64,000 bases of DNA from Methylobacterium sp. Leaf465 (GCF_001424705.1 NZ_LMRA01000006.1:62001-126000), one strand, 5' to 3'; positions 33,226-43,693 are shown, counted from the stretch's first letter. Numbers and translations: made by a program. Notes: generated by a model not told the origin, from the sequence alone.

Positions 33226-34524
33226 ATGGCGATGACTGCTGCCGCGCCCCCCGCAACGAAACCATCCGTCAATCGATGGTTGCAACTGATTCTCGGCGTG
33301 GCCTGCATGGTCGCCGCTGCCAATATACAATATGCCTGGACACTCTTCGTCCCCGAGATCCAGAAGACCTTCGGCTGGGATCGCGCGGCGATCCAGGTCG
33401 CGTTCACGATCTTCGTCGTGGTCCAGACCTGGCTGACTCCGATCGAGGGCTACTTCATCGACAAGTACGGCCCGAGCCGCGTGGTGATGTTCGGCGGCCT
33501 GATGACGGGCCTGGCCTGGGTCATCAACTCCTACGCCACCTCGCTCACCGGCTTCTATGCCGGCTCGGTGGCGGGCGGCATCGGCGTCGGCTGCGTCTAC
33601 GCCACCTGCATCAACAACGCCCTGAAGTGGTTCCCGGACAAGCGCGGCCTCGCGGTCGGCCTGACGGCGGGCGGCTACGGCGCGGGCTCGGCCCTGACGA
33701 TCATCCCGATCGCCAACATGATTTCGCAGGGCAGCTACGCCCAGGCCTTCTTCATCTTCGGGCTGATCCAGGGCGGCATCATCATGCTGGCGGCCATCGG
33801 CCTGCGCGCACCGTCCAAGGGCGAGGTCACCTTCTCCACCAAGGTGCTGCAGACCCGGCGCGACTACACCCTGCGCGAGGCCCTGCGCACGCCGGTGTTC
33901 TGGGTGATGCTGCTGATGTTCACCTGCACGGTCACGGGCGGCCTGATGGCGGTGGCCCAGCTCGGCGTCATCGCGCAGGATCTCGGCGTCAAGGAATTCC
34001 AGGTCAACCTGTACTTCTTCGCCATGGCCGCGCTGCCCTTCGCGCTGATGCTCGACCGGATCATGAACGGCATCTCGCGTCCGCTCTTCGGCTACGTCTC
34101 CGACCGGATCGGGCGCGAGAAGACGATGTTCATCGCCTTCACAATGGAGGGGATCGGCATCGTCGCGCTGGGCTACTTCGGCACCAACCCGTGGGCCTTC
34201 GTCATCCTCTCGGGCATCGTGTTCCTGGCCTGGGGCGAGGTCTACTCCCTGTTCAGCGCCACCGCCGCCGACACCTTCGGCTCCAAGCACATCGGCAAGA
34301 TCTACGGCGTGCTCTATTGCGCCAAGGGCTTCGCCGCGCTGTTCGTGCCGGTGGGCAACCTGCTGATGCAGGCGACCGGGACCTGGGCGACGGTGCTCTA
34401 CACCGTGGCGGTGATGGACCTCGTCGCGGCCTTCCTCGCCATCGCCGTGCTGCGGCCGATGCTGAAGCGCCACCACGCCGCGCAAGGCGTGGCCCAGCCG
34501 GCCGGCGCCCTGGCACACGCCTGA
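33226..34524 (+). CDS. oxlT: oxalate/formate antiporter family MFS transporter, 432 aa
   Basis: Twelve-helix MFS carrier that exchanges oxalate for formate. The whole length fits OxlT: LQLILGVACMVAAANIQYAW, TLFVPEIQKTFGWDRAAIQV, GYFIDKYGPSRVVMFGGLMT, NNALKWFPDKRGLAVGLTAG, RIMNGISRPLFGYVSDRIGR and GEVYSLFSATAADTFGSKHI. The start at 33226 follows GAGGAAA. Oxalate is a known growth substrate of Methylobacterium; oxalyl-CoA enzymes are not in the window. Regulation is probably through the shared motif in its promoter. Confidence 0.9.
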   Translation: MAMTAAAPPATKPSVNRWLQLILGVACMVAAANIQYAWTLFVPEIQKTFGWDRAAIQVAFTIFVVVQTWLTPIEGYFIDKYGPSRVVMFGGLMTGLAWVINSYATSLTGFYAGSVAGGIGVGCVYATCINNALKWFPDKRGLAVGLTAGGYGAGSALTIIPIANMISQGSYAQAFFIFGLIQGGIIMLAAIGLRAPSKGEVTFSTKVLQTRRDYTLREALRTPVFWVMLLMFTCTVTGGLMAVAQLGVIAQDLGVKEFQVNLYFFAMAALPFALMLDRIMNGISRPLFGYVSDRIGREKTMFIAFTMEGIGIVALGYFGTNPWAFVILSGIVFLAWGEVYSLFSATAADTFGSKHIGKIYGVLYCAKGFAALFVPVGNLLMQATGTWATVLYTVAVMDLVAAFLAIAVLRPMLKRHHAAQGVAQPAGALAHA

Positions 34525-34705
34525 CCCGCCCGCGCCCCGGCCCCCGGGCCGGGGCATCCCCGGGCGTCCCGCCGCGCCCGGCCCGACGCGACGTCCCCCT
34601 CTCGAGCCGGGCCCGGAGCCCGGCTCGAAGCCGTCCGCCCCCGGGCGATCCCGAGCGGTGTCGGGCGGGCCCCCACCGGGCAAGGTTTCGAGCAAAGGTT
34701 CCGCG

Positions 34706-34903
34706 ATGGTCCTCTCCGTCCTCCTCGCCCTGGTGAGCATTCCCTTCGCGATCGTCGTGCTGCAGACGGCGGACTTCAATCGCGACGTGTTCGCCGTGCT
34801 GTACGTCTCCTCCCTCGGCCTCGTCCTGTCGGCCATCCTGCTGGTCGGCGGCTACTACCTGCTGCCGCTGCCGCCGATCGTCCCCGAGCCGCTGCACCGA
34901 TGA
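34706..34903 (+). CDS. small two-span membrane protein, 65 aa
   Basis: MVLSVLLALVSIPFAIVVLQ and VLYVSSLGLVLSAILLVGGY are two membrane helices, linked by TADFNRDVFA. It lies 181 bp after oxlT on the same strand and may be co-transcribed. No family is recognised. The tail PLPPIVPEPLHR is Pro-rich. Confidence 0.6.
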   Translation: MVLSVLLALVSIPFAIVVLQTADFNRDVFAVLYVSSLGLVLSAILLVGGYYLLPLPPIVPEPLHR

Positions 34904-35020
34904 TCGCGGGCTCGGGGCCGCGGAAGCGACCGGCCTCGTCCGATCGATCGTCCCGACCTTCGCGGCCCCACCGTCGCTTGCCGGCCGTCGAGGCCGGCCC
35001 CGGTTGCATGACCGCCTTGC

Positions 35021-35039
35021 GGTATGTGGCATACCAAAT
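35021..35039. promoter_or_regulatory. GGTATG-TGG-CATACC dyad with the oxlT-shared motif
   Basis: Six-base arms around TGG form a perfect dyad (35021-35035), and the 14 bases GTGGCATACCAAAT (35026-35039) are identical to those in the oxlT promoter. A GATAAT -10-like hexamer follows at 35055-35060, so the motif covers the -35 position. Confidence 0.55.
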
Positions 35040-35090
35040 CCCGTTGTGCAGCGCGATAATCCTCCGTCGCACCGCAACCGGGATACTTCG

Positions 35091-35258
35091 ATGCTCTCTC
35101 TGTTCGTTCTCGGCCTGGCCGCCGTCGCCATCGGCCCGATGCTGGCCCTGCTGGTGGACGAGGAGGCCTCCGGACCGGCGGCCGCCGACACGGGCTCCGC
35201 CGGCATGTTCGTCGCGCTCAACGACAACGCCCTGTCGACGGCCCGGCGCGCGGCCTGA
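35091..35258 (+). CDS. small membrane-anchored protein, 55 aa
   Basis: Starts MLSLFVLGLAAVAIGPMLAL, one membrane helix, followed by an acidic and Ala-rich tail (VDEEASGPAAADTGSAG) and FVALNDNALSTARRAA. It has its own promoter region that shares a 14-base motif with oxlT, and a strong terminator follows. Function is unknown; the shared motif hints at co-regulation with oxalate transport. Confidence 0.6.
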   Translation: MLSLFVLGLAAVAIGPMLALLVDEEASGPAAADTGSAGMFVALNDNALSTARRAA

Positions 35259-35281
35259 TCGAGGCCTGCTCCCGACGTTTC

Positions 35282-35310
35282 GACCCGCCCGACGCCCGTC
35301 GCGGCGGGTC
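35282..35310 (+). terminator. terminator after the 55-residue gene
   Basis: GACCCGCC (35282-35289) and GGCGGGTC (35303-35310) form an 8-bp stem followed by TTGT. It lies between convergent genes. Confidence 0.6.
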
Positions 35311-35339
35311 TTGTCATGCACCGGCCTGGGCGGACGGCG

Positions 35340-35900
35340 TCAGGGCGTTCTGGGAGGCTTGGCCGCGGCGGCGCGGGCCGGCCGCGCCGGCCTGGCTTCC
35401 GGCGCCGTCGGATCCTCGATCGTGAGGGCCCCGCTCGGGTCGTCGAGCACCGGGATCCGGTCGAGGCTGAGGGCCGAGCGCGCCCCGTCCCCGCGCCCCG
35501 AGGTCGGCGGCGGGGCGGCGGGGCCCGGGCCGCGCGCGTCGCGGCTCGACCCGGCGTCGACCCCGGCTCCCGCCGTCGCGGCCGGCCGCCTGGCGGGCGC
35601 GAGAGGGGGCGCGGGCTCGGCCACGGCCCGGGCGACCGGCTCGGCGGCCCAGACCCGGGCAGCGGCGGGCGCCTCGTCCAGGGCCGGGGAGGGCGCCTTC
35701 ACGGTGAGAACCAGCAGGATGGGCAGGCCGAGGCCGGCCACCAGGGCGAGGCCCGCGATGGCGCCGGAGCGCATGCCGCGCAGGATCGGATGCGGCGCGG
35801 CCTCGGAGATCGAGCGCAGCGGTCCGATGCGGTGCCGGGCGGTGCGGCGCCACCGCCGGGGACGGGCGGGGCGGCGGGACAGGCCTGCGGAAGACTCCAC
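35340..35900 (-). CDS. membrane-anchored Ala/Pro-rich protein, 186 aa
   Basis: The GTG at 35900 is chosen because GGGGAG lies eight bases upstream. The first ~40 residues are very basic (RRPARPRRWRRTARHR), then one membrane helix (SGAIAGLALVAGLGLPILLV) and a disordered Ala/Pro/Arg-rich domain that ends with a small conserved-looking block, SLDRIPVLDDPSGALTIED. The topology suggests a cytoplasmic basic tail and a periplasmic disordered domain. No family is recognised. Confidence 0.55.
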   Translation of the reverse strand: MESSAGLSRRPARPRRWRRTARHRIGPLRSISEAAPHPILRGMRSGAIAGLALVAGLGLPILLVLTVKAPSPALDEAPAAARVWAAEPVARAVAEPAPPLAPARRPAATAGAGVDAGSSRDARGPGPAAPPPTSGRGDGARSALSLDRIPVLDDPSGALTIEDPTAPEARPARPARAAAAKPPRTP

Positions 35901-36046
35901 GCCCAAGACTCCCCGCTCATGACACAGCGTTGCGAAACCGGGCCAGTCCGGCAATTCGAAAGTGTTCGCCTACCGATACCGACAAATCAACATCTTTTGT
36001 CAGTGAAGCGTCGGCCGGGACCGACGCATTTCTGATGTCGCGCAGA

Positions 36047-36775
36047 TCAGGCGCCTGCCGCCTCCTGGTCGACCAGCCAGACCAGGCGGCCAACACTGCG
36101 CAGGTGCCGGACGGGCAGGTCCTCGCCGCGGGCGAGTCGGCGCAGGGGTTCCTGCTTCCCGGCCCCCGTCACGAGGACCAGGGTCTCCCGGGCCGAGGCG
36201 AGGGCCGGAAAGGTGAGGGTGATGCGCGGCACGAAGGGGGCGAGCCCCGCCTCCGGCACCGGCGCCGTCCAGGCCTGCCGCTCGGCCAGGGCCGGCTTGG
36301 CCGGAAACAGCGAGGCCGTGTGCCCGTCCTCGCCGAGGCCGAGGAGGACGAGGTCGAACAGGGGCCGGGCGGGATCGAGGACGGCGGCGCCGTAGAACGC
36401 CCGCAGGGTCTCGGCATAGGCGCGCGCCCCGGACTCCGGGGTTCCGCCCGTGTCCATCCCGTGCAGGTGGCCCTCCGGGATCGGCGCGTCGCCGAAGGCC
36501 TCGCGCGCCATGCGGACATTGCTCGCCGCATCCGTCCACGGCACCATCCGGTCGTCGCCGAAGAACCAGTGCAGGCGCTCCCAGGGCAGTTGCGCCCGGT
36601 AGTCCGGGCCGCTCAGCCGGGCGTAGAGGCGCTTGGGCGTGGAGCCGCCGGAGAGGCAGACCGCGATGGTCGGACGCGGCGCCGAGCCGCACAGGGCCAC
36701 GAGGCGGGCGGCGGCGGCCTCCGCCACCGCGTCGGCATCGGGCAGGATCTCGGCGGCCTCGGGCAGGGGGATCAT
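36047..36775 (-). CDS. pgl: 6-phosphogluconolactonase, 242 aa
   Basis: Hydrolyses 6-phosphogluconolactone to 6-phosphogluconate in the oxidative pentose phosphate/Entner-Doudoroff route. DevB-type motifs are present: IAVCLSGGSTPKRLYARLSG, LHWFFGDDRMVPWTDAASN, LLGLGEDGHTASLFPAKPAL and a C-terminal GAGKQEPLRRLARGE. The length is typical. Downstream of gnd on the same strand with a 73-bp gap, so the two probably form an operon. zwf is not in the window. Confidence 0.93.
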   Translation of the reverse strand: MIPLPEAAEILPDADAVAEAAAARLVALCGSAPRPTIAVCLSGGSTPKRLYARLSGPDYRAQLPWERLHWFFGDDRMVPWTDAASNVRMAREAFGDAPIPEGHLHGMDTGGTPESGARAYAETLRAFYGAAVLDPARPLFDLVLLGLGEDGHTASLFPAKPALAERQAWTAPVPEAGLAPFVPRITLTFPALASARETLVLVTGAGKQEPLRRLARGEDLPVRHLRSVGRLVWLVDQEAAGA

Positions 36776-36848
36776 CGGCGCGGAACCTCGATGGGGACGG
36801 GACGGGTCCGGGGGCGGCCCCCCGGACGCGCGGGCGACCGCCGCGGGG

Positions 36849-37823
36849 TTATTTCGGCTCCTGGTGGCCGCCGAAACCCTTGCGCATGGCCGAGAGCAGC
36901 TTGTCGGCGTAGCTCGCCTCCTCGCGGGAGCGGAAGCGCGCGTAGAGGGCGGCCGAGAGCACGTTGGCCGGCACGGATTCCTCGATGGCGGCGTTCAGGG
37001 TCCAGCGGCCCTCGCCGGAATCGGCGACGAAGCCGGAGAAGTCCTCCAGGTGCTCGTCCCGGGCCAGGGCCCCGGCGGTGAGGTCGAGGAGCCAGGACGA
37101 GACGACGCTGCCGCGGCGCCAGACCTCGGCGATGTCGCCAATGTTCAGCCGGAAGCGCTGGGCCTCGGGCAGGTCCTCGGAATCGGCGTGCCGGAGGATG
37201 TCGAAGCCCTCGGCATAGGCCTGCATCAGGCCGTACTCGATGCCGTTGTGGACCATCTTGACGAAGTGGCCGGCCCCGCTCGGACCCGCATGGATGTAGC
37301 CGGCCTCCGCGCGGGGATCGCGGCCCTCGCGCCCCGGGGTCTTCGGGATGGTGCCGAGGCCGGGCGCCAGGGTCCGGAAGATCGGGTCGAGGCGCTCCAG
37401 GGCGGCCGTGTCGCCGCCGATCATCATGCAGTAGCCGCGCTCCAGGCCCCAGACGCCGCCGGAGGTGCCGACGTCGACGTAGTGGATGCCAGCGCCCTTC
37501 AGCGTGGCGGCGCGGCGGATGTCGTCCTTGTAGAAGGAATTGCCGCCGTCGATGATGACGTCGTCCGGGGCCATCAGGCCCCCGAGACTCGTCACCGTGG
37601 CCTCGGTGATGGCGCCAGCCGGGAGCATCACCCAGGCGGCCCGGGGCACGGAGAGCCTGGCGACGAAGTCCTCGAGGCTGTCCGCCCCCGTGGCGCCCTC
37701 CGCCACCAGGGCGGCGACCGCCTCCGGGTTCTGGTCGAAGACCACCGCCTGGTGCCCGTCCCGCAGGAGCCGGCGGACGATGTTGCCGCCCATCCGGCCG
37801 AGGCCGATCATGCCGAGTTGCAT
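36849..37823 (-). CDS. gnd: 6-phosphogluconate dehydrogenase (decarboxylating), short form, 324 aa
   Basis: Oxidatively decarboxylates 6-phosphogluconate to ribulose-5-phosphate. It has the Rossmann start [80 protein letters not shown] and [20 protein letters not shown] with the catalytic Lys/His/Asn. At 324 residues it is the short YqeC/GndA type, often NAD-linked, not the ~470-residue enterobacterial form. The start at 37823 follows GGGAGAC. Confidence 0.93.
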   Translation of the reverse strand: MQLGMIGLGRMGGNIVRRLLRDGHQAVVFDQNPEAVAALVAEGATGADSLEDFVARLSVPRAAWVMLPAGAITEATVTSLGGLMAPDDVIIDGGNSFYKDDIRRAATLKGAGIHYVDVGTSGGVWGLERGYCMMIGGDTAALERLDPIFRTLAPGLGTIPKTPGREGRDPRAEAGYIHAGPSGAGHFVKMVHNGIEYGLMQAYAEGFDILRHADSEDLPEAQRFRLNIGDIAEVWRRGSVVSSWLLDLTAGALARDEHLEDFSGFVADSGEGRWTLNAAIEESVPANVLSAALYARFRSREEASYADKLLSAMRKGFGGHQEPK

Positions 37824-37991
37824 CCCGTGTCTCCCGTGCCCGCGACGGCGCGCCGGATTCGCGCCCGGCCGTCGCACGCTCCCTCGTGCGAAGGGCTAGC
37901 GCATTTGGCCTGCCAGGGCGAGGCGGCGGACCGGCCGCCGCCCCTGCGTCCGGCGCGCGGGTCTCGCCCTTGCCGGACGCCGCCGCCGCCC

Positions 37992-40325
37992 TCAGGCGGA
38001 GGTCGGCCCGACGCCGGGTTCGGCCAGCACCGGGCTGGCGCCGACCTCGGCCGCCTGCGCCTCGACCACGGCGGCGGCCGTGACGTTGACGATGCCGCGG
38101 GCGGTCACCGAGGGCGACAGGATGTGGGCGGGCTTGGCCGGGCCGATGAGCAGGGGCCCGACGGGCAGGGCGTCGGCCAGCACCTTGGCGAACTGGAAGG
38201 CGATGTTGGCCGCATCCAGGTTCGGCAGGATCAGCACGTTGGCCGCGCCCTTCAGGCGCGAGGCCGGCATCACCCGGTCGCGGATCAGCTCCGACAGGGC
38301 GGAATCGGCCTGCATCTCCCCGTCGACCTCAAGGTCGGAGCGACGCTCGCGGATCAGGCCCAGGGCGGTGCGCATCTTCACCGCCGAACGCGAATCCGAC
38401 TGGCCGAAATCCGAGTGGCTCAACAGCGCGATCTTCGGGGTCAGGCCGAAGCGGCTGACATGCTCGGCGCAGGCCACGGCGACGTCGGCGATCTCCTCCG
38501 CGCTGGGATCCGGCCGCACATGGGTGTCGGCGAGGAAGTAGGCGCCCTCCTTGGTGACGATCAGGCTCATGGCGGCGAAGTCGAGTACGCCGGGCGCGAG
38601 GCCGATCACGTCGCGGATCACCCGCAGGCGGGTCTCGAAGCGGCCCTCGAGGCCGCAGATCAGCGCGTCCGCCTCGCCGCGGCGCACCGCGATGGCGCCG
38701 ATCACCGTGTTGTTGGTGCGCACCAGGGTGCGGGCGGCGTCGGGCGTGATGCCGCGCCGGCCGGCGGCCTCCAGGTAGGTGGCGACGTAGTCGCGGTAGC
38801 GCGGATCGTCCTCGGGATCGATCAGGTCGAAATCGACGCCCTGCTTGAGGGAGAGGCCGAAGCGCTTGATCCGGGTCTCGATCACCCGGGGCCGGCCGAC
38901 GAGGATCGGGCGCGCGACCTTGTCCTCGCAGATCGCCTGGGCGGCGCGCAGCACGCGCTCGTCCTCGCCCTCGGTGTAGATGACCCGCTTGGGGTTCTCC
39001 TTCGCCTTGGAGAAGATCGGCTTCATGATGAAGCCCGAGCGGTGGACGAAGCGGTCGAGGCTGTCGGTATAGGCCTGGATGTTCTCGAGCGGCCGCCCGG
39101 CGACGCCCGAATCCATCGCGGCCTGGGCCACGGCGGGGGCGATGCGCAGGATCAGGCGGGGGTCGAACGGGCTCGGGATCAGCGAGCGCGGGCCGAAGGG
39201 CCGGGCCTCGCCGCCATAGGCGCGGGCGACCACATCGGAGGGCGTCTCGCGGGCGAGCGCGGCGATCGCCTTCACGGCGGCCTGCTTCATCTCCTCGTTG
39301 ATCGAGGTGGCGCCGACGTCGAGGGCGCCCCGAAAGATGTAGGGGAAGCACAGGACGTTGTTGACTTGGTTGGGGAAGTCCGAGCGCCCGGTGCAGATCA
39401 TCGCGTCGGGGCGCTTCTCCTGCGCCAGGTCCGGCATGATCTCGGGGTAGGGGTTGGCCAGCGCCATGATCAGCGGCTTGTCGGCCATCGTTTCCAGGTA
39501 TTCGGGCTTCAGGACGCCGCCGGCCGAGAGGCCGATGAACACGTCGGCGCCGGGGATCACCTCGGCCAGGGTCCGGGCCTGCGTCTCCTGGGCGTAGACG
39601 TCCTTCCAGCGGTCCATCAGCTCGGGCCGGCCCTTGTAGACCACGCCCTTGATGTCGGTGACGGTGATGTTCTCGACGCGGGCGCCCAGCGACACCAGCA
39701 GGTTGAGGCAGGCGAGCGCCGCCGCACCCGCGCCCGAGGTGACGATGCGGACGTCGGAGAGCTGCTTGCCGGCGAGCTCCAGGCCGTTGAGGACGGCGGC
39801 CGCCACGATGATCGCGGTGCCGTGCTGGTCGTCGTGGAAGACCGGGATGTTCATCCGGGCCCGGCACTGCTCCTCGACCTCGAAGCACTCCGGCGCCTTG
39901 ATGTCCTCGAGGTTGATGCCGCCGAAGGTCGGCTCCAGGGCGCAGACCACGTCGACGAGCTTGCCCACGTCGTGCTGGGCGACCTCGATGTCGAACACGT
40001 CGATGCCGGCGAACTTCTTGAACAGGACGGCCTTGCCCTCCATCACGGGCTTCGAGGCGAGCGGCCCGATGTCGCCGAGGCCGAGCACGGCCGTGCCGTT
40101 GGTGAGCACCGCGACGAGGTTCTGCCGGATGGTGAGGGTGGCGGCCTCCTGCGGATCCTCGTGGATCGCCATGCAGGCGGCGGCGACGCCGGGCGAGTAG
40201 GCCAGCGCCAGGTCGCGCTGGTTGCCCAGCGGCTTGGTCGCCTGGATCTCCAGTTTCCCGGGCCGCGGCAGTCGGTGATAGACGAGCGCTCCCGACTTGA
40301 GATCGTCGGACATATTGTCGCCCAT
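37992..40325 (-). CDS. maeB: NADP-dependent malic enzyme with phosphotransacetylase-like domain, 777 aa
   Basis: Decarboxylates malate to pyruvate. Residues ~1-430 are the malic enzyme ([60 protein letters not shown] and the NADP site [20 protein letters not shown]). Residues ~445-770 are a phosphotransacetylase-like domain ([60 protein letters not shown]) that is regulatory and not catalytic in this family. The start at 40325 follows [16 protein letters not shown] at 40313 is an alternative. The total length is normal for MaeB. Confidence 0.93.
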   Translation of the reverse strand: MGDNMSDDLKSGALVYHRLPRPGKLEIQATKPLGNQRDLALAYSPGVAAACMAIHEDPQEAATLTIRQNLVAVLTNGTAVLGLGDIGPLASKPVMEGKAVLFKKFAGIDVFDIEVAQHDVGKLVDVVCALEPTFGGINLEDIKAPECFEVEEQCRARMNIPVFHDDQHGTAIIVAAAVLNGLELAGKQLSDVRIVTSGAGAAALACLNLLVSLGARVENITVTDIKGVVYKGRPELMDRWKDVYAQETQARTLAEVIPGADVFIGLSAGGVLKPEYLETMADKPLIMALANPYPEIMPDLAQEKRPDAMICTGRSDFPNQVNNVLCFPYIFRGALDVGATSINEEMKQAAVKAIAALARETPSDVVARAYGGEARPFGPRSLIPSPFDPRLILRIAPAVAQAAMDSGVAGRPLENIQAYTDSLDRFVHRSGFIMKPIFSKAKENPKRVIYTEGEDERVLRAAQAICEDKVARPILVGRPRVIETRIKRFGLSLKQGVDFDLIDPEDDPRYRDYVATYLEAAGRRGITPDAARTLVRTNNTVIGAIAVRRGEADALICGLEGRFETRLRVIRDVIGLAPGVLDFAAMSLIVTKEGAYFLADTHVRPDPSAEEIADVAVACAEHVSRFGLTPKIALLSHSDFGQSDSRSAVKMRTALGLIRERRSDLEVDGEMQADSALSELIRDRVMPASRLKGAANVLILPNLDAANIAFQFAKVLADALPVGPLLIGPAKPAHILSPSVTARGIVNVTAAAVVEAQAAEVGASPVLAEPGVGPTSA

Positions 40326-40715
40326 GGTCGTCCTCCTGAGGATTGCGCGCTGCCCCGGCGTCGGAGCGCGTCTCCCATCATCGGCGGGATCTTCGCTGGG
40401 GGCTCCTGTTGCACCGGCTGCCGGATGGGCGCAACCCGCGCGCGGAGACCCCGAATCGACCGTGCCCGCCCGCTCTTCGGGCCGGTTTTCCCTTCGGCAC
40501 AAACTCCTACGGCGGGGCATTCCTGTCGCGTCCGGACCGCGGCCCGACGCTGACGATCGGCGGATTTTGTTCCATCGCGACGGGGATTGCGTTCCTGGCC
40601 GCCCCCGCGACGCGCGCTCCGGACGGCCCGGCGTTGCGGCCTCGCGCCGAATCCCGTACCCGCTAGCGCTCGCCGTCCCCACCGCACGACGTGAAACGAT
40701 CCAAGGCCCGCGACG
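40326..40715. other. divergent intergenic region, no gene seen
   Basis: 390 bp between maeB (minus) and the DUF3297 gene (plus), which should contain both promoters. Frames here are Arg/Pro-rich shadows. I see no convincing promoter consensus or repeat. Confidence 0.4.
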
Positions 40716-40970
40716 ATGTCCGACACGCCCCCCGACCGCCTCGCTGTGAATCCCAACAGCCCGTACTACGACGAGAAGATGCTCGAGCGCGGCATCGGCA
40801 TCCGCTTCAAGGGCGTCGAGAAGACCAATGTCGAGGAATACTGCGTCAGCGAAGGCTGGGTCCGCCTCTCGGCCGGCAAGACCCTGGACCGGGCCGGCAA
40901 CCCGATGACGGTGAAGCTCAAGGGCCCCGTGGAGCCCTACTTTCGCGATGACGCGCCGGCCGAAGCCTGA
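40716..40970 (+). CDS. DUF3297 family protein, 84 aa
   Basis: Small glutamate-synthase-like conserved protein found widely in proteobacteria. The family is recognisable by LAVNPNSPYYDEKMLERGIG, RFKGVEKTNVEEYCVSEGWV and MTVKLKGPVEPYF. It is soluble with no known function. Convergent with the next gene, only three bases separating the stops. Confidence 0.88.
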   Translation: MSDTPPDRLAVNPNSPYYDEKMLERGIGIRFKGVEKTNVEEYCVSEGWVRLSAGKTLDRAGNPMTVKLKGPVEPYFRDDAPAEA

Positions 40971-40973
40971 GGC

Positions 40974-41453
40974 TCAGGAGGCCGACGCCGCCTCCAGGGG
41001 GAACGGCGTCGGCGCCCCGTAGGGCGCGATCCTGGTGCCGCGGCTGTTGTCCGCCTCCCAGCCGTGCAGGATTTTCGCAAGCGCGGCCCGGTCGCCGGCG
41101 CGCAGCGGTTCGGCGACGCTCAGGACCATCCGGCGGCGGCGCCGGAACCCGTCGATGTCGGGGGACCGGTCTTCGCGAAGCTCCGGCTCCAGGGTTTCGC
41201 AGAGCGCCCCCGCCGCATCCAGGAGGCTCGTCAGAAGATCGGCCCCCGGCAGGAAGGTCCGCACCATCCTCCCGTGCGGGGTACGGAAGTCCTCGTGGGA
41301 ACCGCGGTCGATCAGGACGCGCAGGGCCACGTGGCGAACCGGACGAAGCCAGAGACAGTCAGATCCGATCTGAATCAGGTCGTCGTATCGCACCGTCAGC
41401 GGTCCGCTCGTCCGATCTCGCCGCTGCAGGGACCATACATCCTCAAGTTGCAT
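40974..41453 (-). CDS. hypothetical protein, 159 aa
   Basis: From the ATG at 41453 (MQLEDVWSLQRRDRTSGPLT) the protein has a beta-like N-terminal half (VRYDDLIQIGSDCLWLRPVR, HVALRVLIDRGSHEDFRTP) and a helical half (LLTSLLDAAGALCETLEPEL, AGDRAALAKILHGWEADN). No signal peptide or membrane segment. The longer ORF upstream is Ser/Pro/Arg-rich and improbable. I do not recognise the family. Confidence 0.6.
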   Translation of the reverse strand: MQLEDVWSLQRRDRTSGPLTVRYDDLIQIGSDCLWLRPVRHVALRVLIDRGSHEDFRTPHGRMVRTFLPGADLLTSLLDAAGALCETLEPELREDRSPDIDGFRRRRRMVLSVAEPLRAGDRAALAKILHGWEADNSRGTRIAPYGAPTPFPLEAASAS

Positions 41454-41499
41454 TCTTTCGCGCTTGGGGAAGTCGGGAATCGCGCCTCGGGCGTCCCGA

Positions 41500-41808
41500 T
41501 CAGGCCGGACCCGCCCGCTCCCGCTTCGCCCGCTCGCCGTTGAAATTCCGCACCGCCACGGCGACCGCCTCCGCCAGAGCCGCCTCGGAGGTCGGGTCGC
41601 GCAGGACGAGGCTGGTGATGGCGTCGGGGTGGTTCTTGCGCTGCTTCGGTGTGCGGGCGTGGTTCGAGACCCGTAGGGCGAAGGCACAGGCCGCGGGCTT
41701 GAGATAGACGCTGTCGCCCCGGGTGTTGCGCGCCACCACCGCGAAGCCCTGCGCCGCGAGAATCGCGACGGCGCGGGCCAGGGCCTCGGCGGGCCGGAGG
41801 ACGGTCAT
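41500..41808 (-). CDS. hypothetical protein, 102 aa
   Basis: Start at 41808 (MTVLRPAEALARAVAILAAQ). A compact soluble protein: helix, two strands (GFAVVARNTRGDSVYLKPAA, CAFALRVSNHA), a basic loop (RTPKQRKNHPDAI) and a C-terminal helix. It resembles a small nucleic-acid-binding fold but no family is recognised. It lies 46 bp upstream of the previous minus-strand gene and downstream of aspS, so the three may be co-transcribed. Confidence 0.6.
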   Translation of the reverse strand: MTVLRPAEALARAVAILAAQGFAVVARNTRGDSVYLKPAACAFALRVSNHARTPKQRKNHPDAITSLVLRDPTSEAALAEAVAVAVRNFNGERAKRERAGPA

Positions 41809-41878
41809 GCGCGCGACGTCCCGTGAGCCCACGGCTTCGGGCCGCTCCCCCTGCGGGGACGGCCCGAGGACGGCCGCC

Positions 41879-43693
41879 TCAGGCGCCCTTCTCGGGCAGG
41901 TTGAGGCGGATGTGGAGCTCGCGCAGCTGCTTCGGCGTGGCCTCGGCCGGGGCGCCCATCATCAGGTCCTCGGCGCGCTGGTTCATGGGGAACAGCACGA
42001 CCTCGCGCAGGTTCTGCTCGCCGCAGAGCAGCATGACGATGCGGTCGATGCCCGGCGCGATGCCGCCGTGCGGGGGGGCGCCGAGCTTCAGGGCGTTGAG
42101 CATGCCGCCGAACTTCTCCTCCAGCACCTCGACGCCGTAGCCGGCGATGCCGAAGGCCTTCTCCATCACGTCGGGGCGATGGTTGCGGATCGCGCCCGAG
42201 GACAGCTCGGTGCCGTTGCAGACGATGTCGTACTGGAACGCCTTGATGTTCAGGATCGTCTCGGCATCCGCCGGGTCGAGGGCCAGGAACGCCTCCCGGT
42301 CGAAGTTCGGCATCGAGAACGGGTTGTGCGAGAAGTCGATCCGCTTCTCGTCCTCGTTCCACTCGTACATCGGGAAGTCGGTGATCCAGCAGAACGCGTA
42401 CTGGTCCTTGTCGGACAGGCCGAGCTCGTCGCCGATGCGGATGCGGGCCTTGCCGGCGAGCGCCGCCGCCTTGGCCTCGGTGCCGGCCGAGAAGAACACC
42501 GCGTCCCCGGCCTTGGTCCCGGTCTTCTCCGCGATCAGGGCCTGGACTTCGGCGGGGATGAACTTGGCGATCGGGCCCTTGCCGGTGAGCGTGCCGTTGT
42601 CGTCCTCGAAGATGATGTAGCCGAGGCCCGGCGCGCCCTCGGCGCGGGCGAAGTCGTTGAGCTTGTCGAAGAACGAGCGCGGCTGGGTCGCCGCCCCCGT
42701 GGCCGGGATGGCCCGGACCACGCCGCCGGAGGCGATCACGCCCTTGAAGGCCTTGAACGCCACGTCCTCGCGGGCGAACGCGGCCGTCACGTCGGCGATG
42801 ATCAGCGGGTTGCGCAGGTCCGGCTTGTCGACGCCGTATTTCAGCATCGCCTCGGCATAGGGGATGCGCGGGAAGGTACCGGTGACGCGCTTGCCCTCGG
42901 CGAATTCCTCGAAGACCGAGCGCAGCACCGGCTCCACCGCCTGGAACACGTCCTCCTGCGTGACGAAGCTCATCTCGATGTCGAGCTGGTAGAACTCGCC
43001 CGGCGAGCGGTCGGCGCGGGCATCCTCGTCGCGGAAGCAGGGCGCGATCTGGAAGTAGCGGTCGAAGCCCGCGATCATCGTCAGCTGCTTGAACTGCTGC
43101 GGGGCCTGCGGCAGCGCGTAGAACTTGCCCGGGTGGACGCGGGACGGGACGAGGTAGTCGCGCGCGCCCTCCGGCGAGGAGGCGGTGAGGATCGGCGTCT
43201 GGAACTCGAAGAAGCCGCCGTCCCGCATGCGTCGGCGCAGGCTGTCGATGATCGCGCCGCGCTTCATGATGTTGGCGTGCAGCTTCTCGCGCCGCAGGTC
43301 GAGGAAGCGGTACTTGAGCCGCGTCTCCTCCGGGTAGTCGAGTTCGCCGAAGACCGGCATCGGCAATTCGCCCGCGGGGCCGAGCACCTCGAGGTCGTCG
43401 ATGTAGACCTCCAGCGTGCCGGTGGGCAGGTCCGGGTTCTCGGTGCCGGCGGGGCGGGTGCGGACCCGGCCGTCGATGCGGATGACCCATTCCGAGCGCG
43501 CCGCGTTGGCGGCCTGGAAGGCCTTCGAATCCGAATCCACCACGCACTGGGTCAGGCCGTAATGGTCGCGCAGGTCGATGAACAGCACGCCGCCATGGTC
43601 GCGGATGCGGTGGCACCAGCCGGAGAGGCGGACGCTCTCGCCGACGTCGGACGGCCGGAGCGCCCCGCAGGTATGGGTCCGGTAACGGTGCAT
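41879..43693 (-). CDS. aspS: aspartate--tRNA(Asp/Asn) ligase, 604 aa
   Basis: Class II synthetase that charges tRNA-Asp. The OB anticodon-binding domain ([38 protein letters not shown]) precedes the catalytic core with [20 protein letters not shown], motif 2 [20 protein letters not shown], a bacterial GAD insertion (residues ~290-420) and motif 3 [20 protein letters not shown]. The start at 43693 ([10 protein letters not shown]) is the usual family start. Many alphaproteobacterial AspRS are non-discriminating and also charge tRNA-Asn; that would require gatCAB elsewhere. Confidence 0.95.
   Translation of the reverse strand: MHRYRTHTCGALRPSDVGESVRLSGWCHRIRDHGGVLFIDLRDHYGLTQCVVDSDSKAFQAANAARSEWVIRIDGRVRTRPAGTENPDLPTGTLEVYIDDLEVLGPAGELPMPVFGELDYPEETRLKYRFLDLRREKLHANIMKRGAIIDSLRRRMRDGGFFEFQTPILTASSPEGARDYLVPSRVHPGKFYALPQAPQQFKQLTMIAGFDRYFQIAPCFRDEDARADRSPGEFYQLDIEMSFVTQEDVFQAVEPVLRSVFEEFAEGKRVTGTFPRIPYAEAMLKYGVDKPDLRNPLIIADVTAAFAREDVAFKAFKGVIASGGVVRAIPATGAATQPRSFFDKLNDFARAEGAPGLGYIIFEDDNGTLTGKGPIAKFIPAEVQALIAEKTGTKAGDAVFFSAGTEAKAAALAGKARIRIGDELGLSDKDQYAFCWITDFPMYEWNEDEKRIDFSHNPFSMPNFDREAFLALDPADAETILNIKAFQYDIVCNGTELSSGAIRNHRPDVMEKAFGIAGYGVEVLEEKFGGMLNALKLGAPPHGGIAPGIDRIVMLLCGEQNLREVVLFPMNQRAEDLMMGAPAEATPKQLRELHIRLNLPEKGA

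Noticed and set aside
36633..40553. A 1306-residue open frame on the plus strand opposite pgl, gnd and maeB
   Set aside because: It is antisense to three clear genes; its His/Arg/Asp/Gly-rich composition is the usual shadow of high-GC coding DNA.
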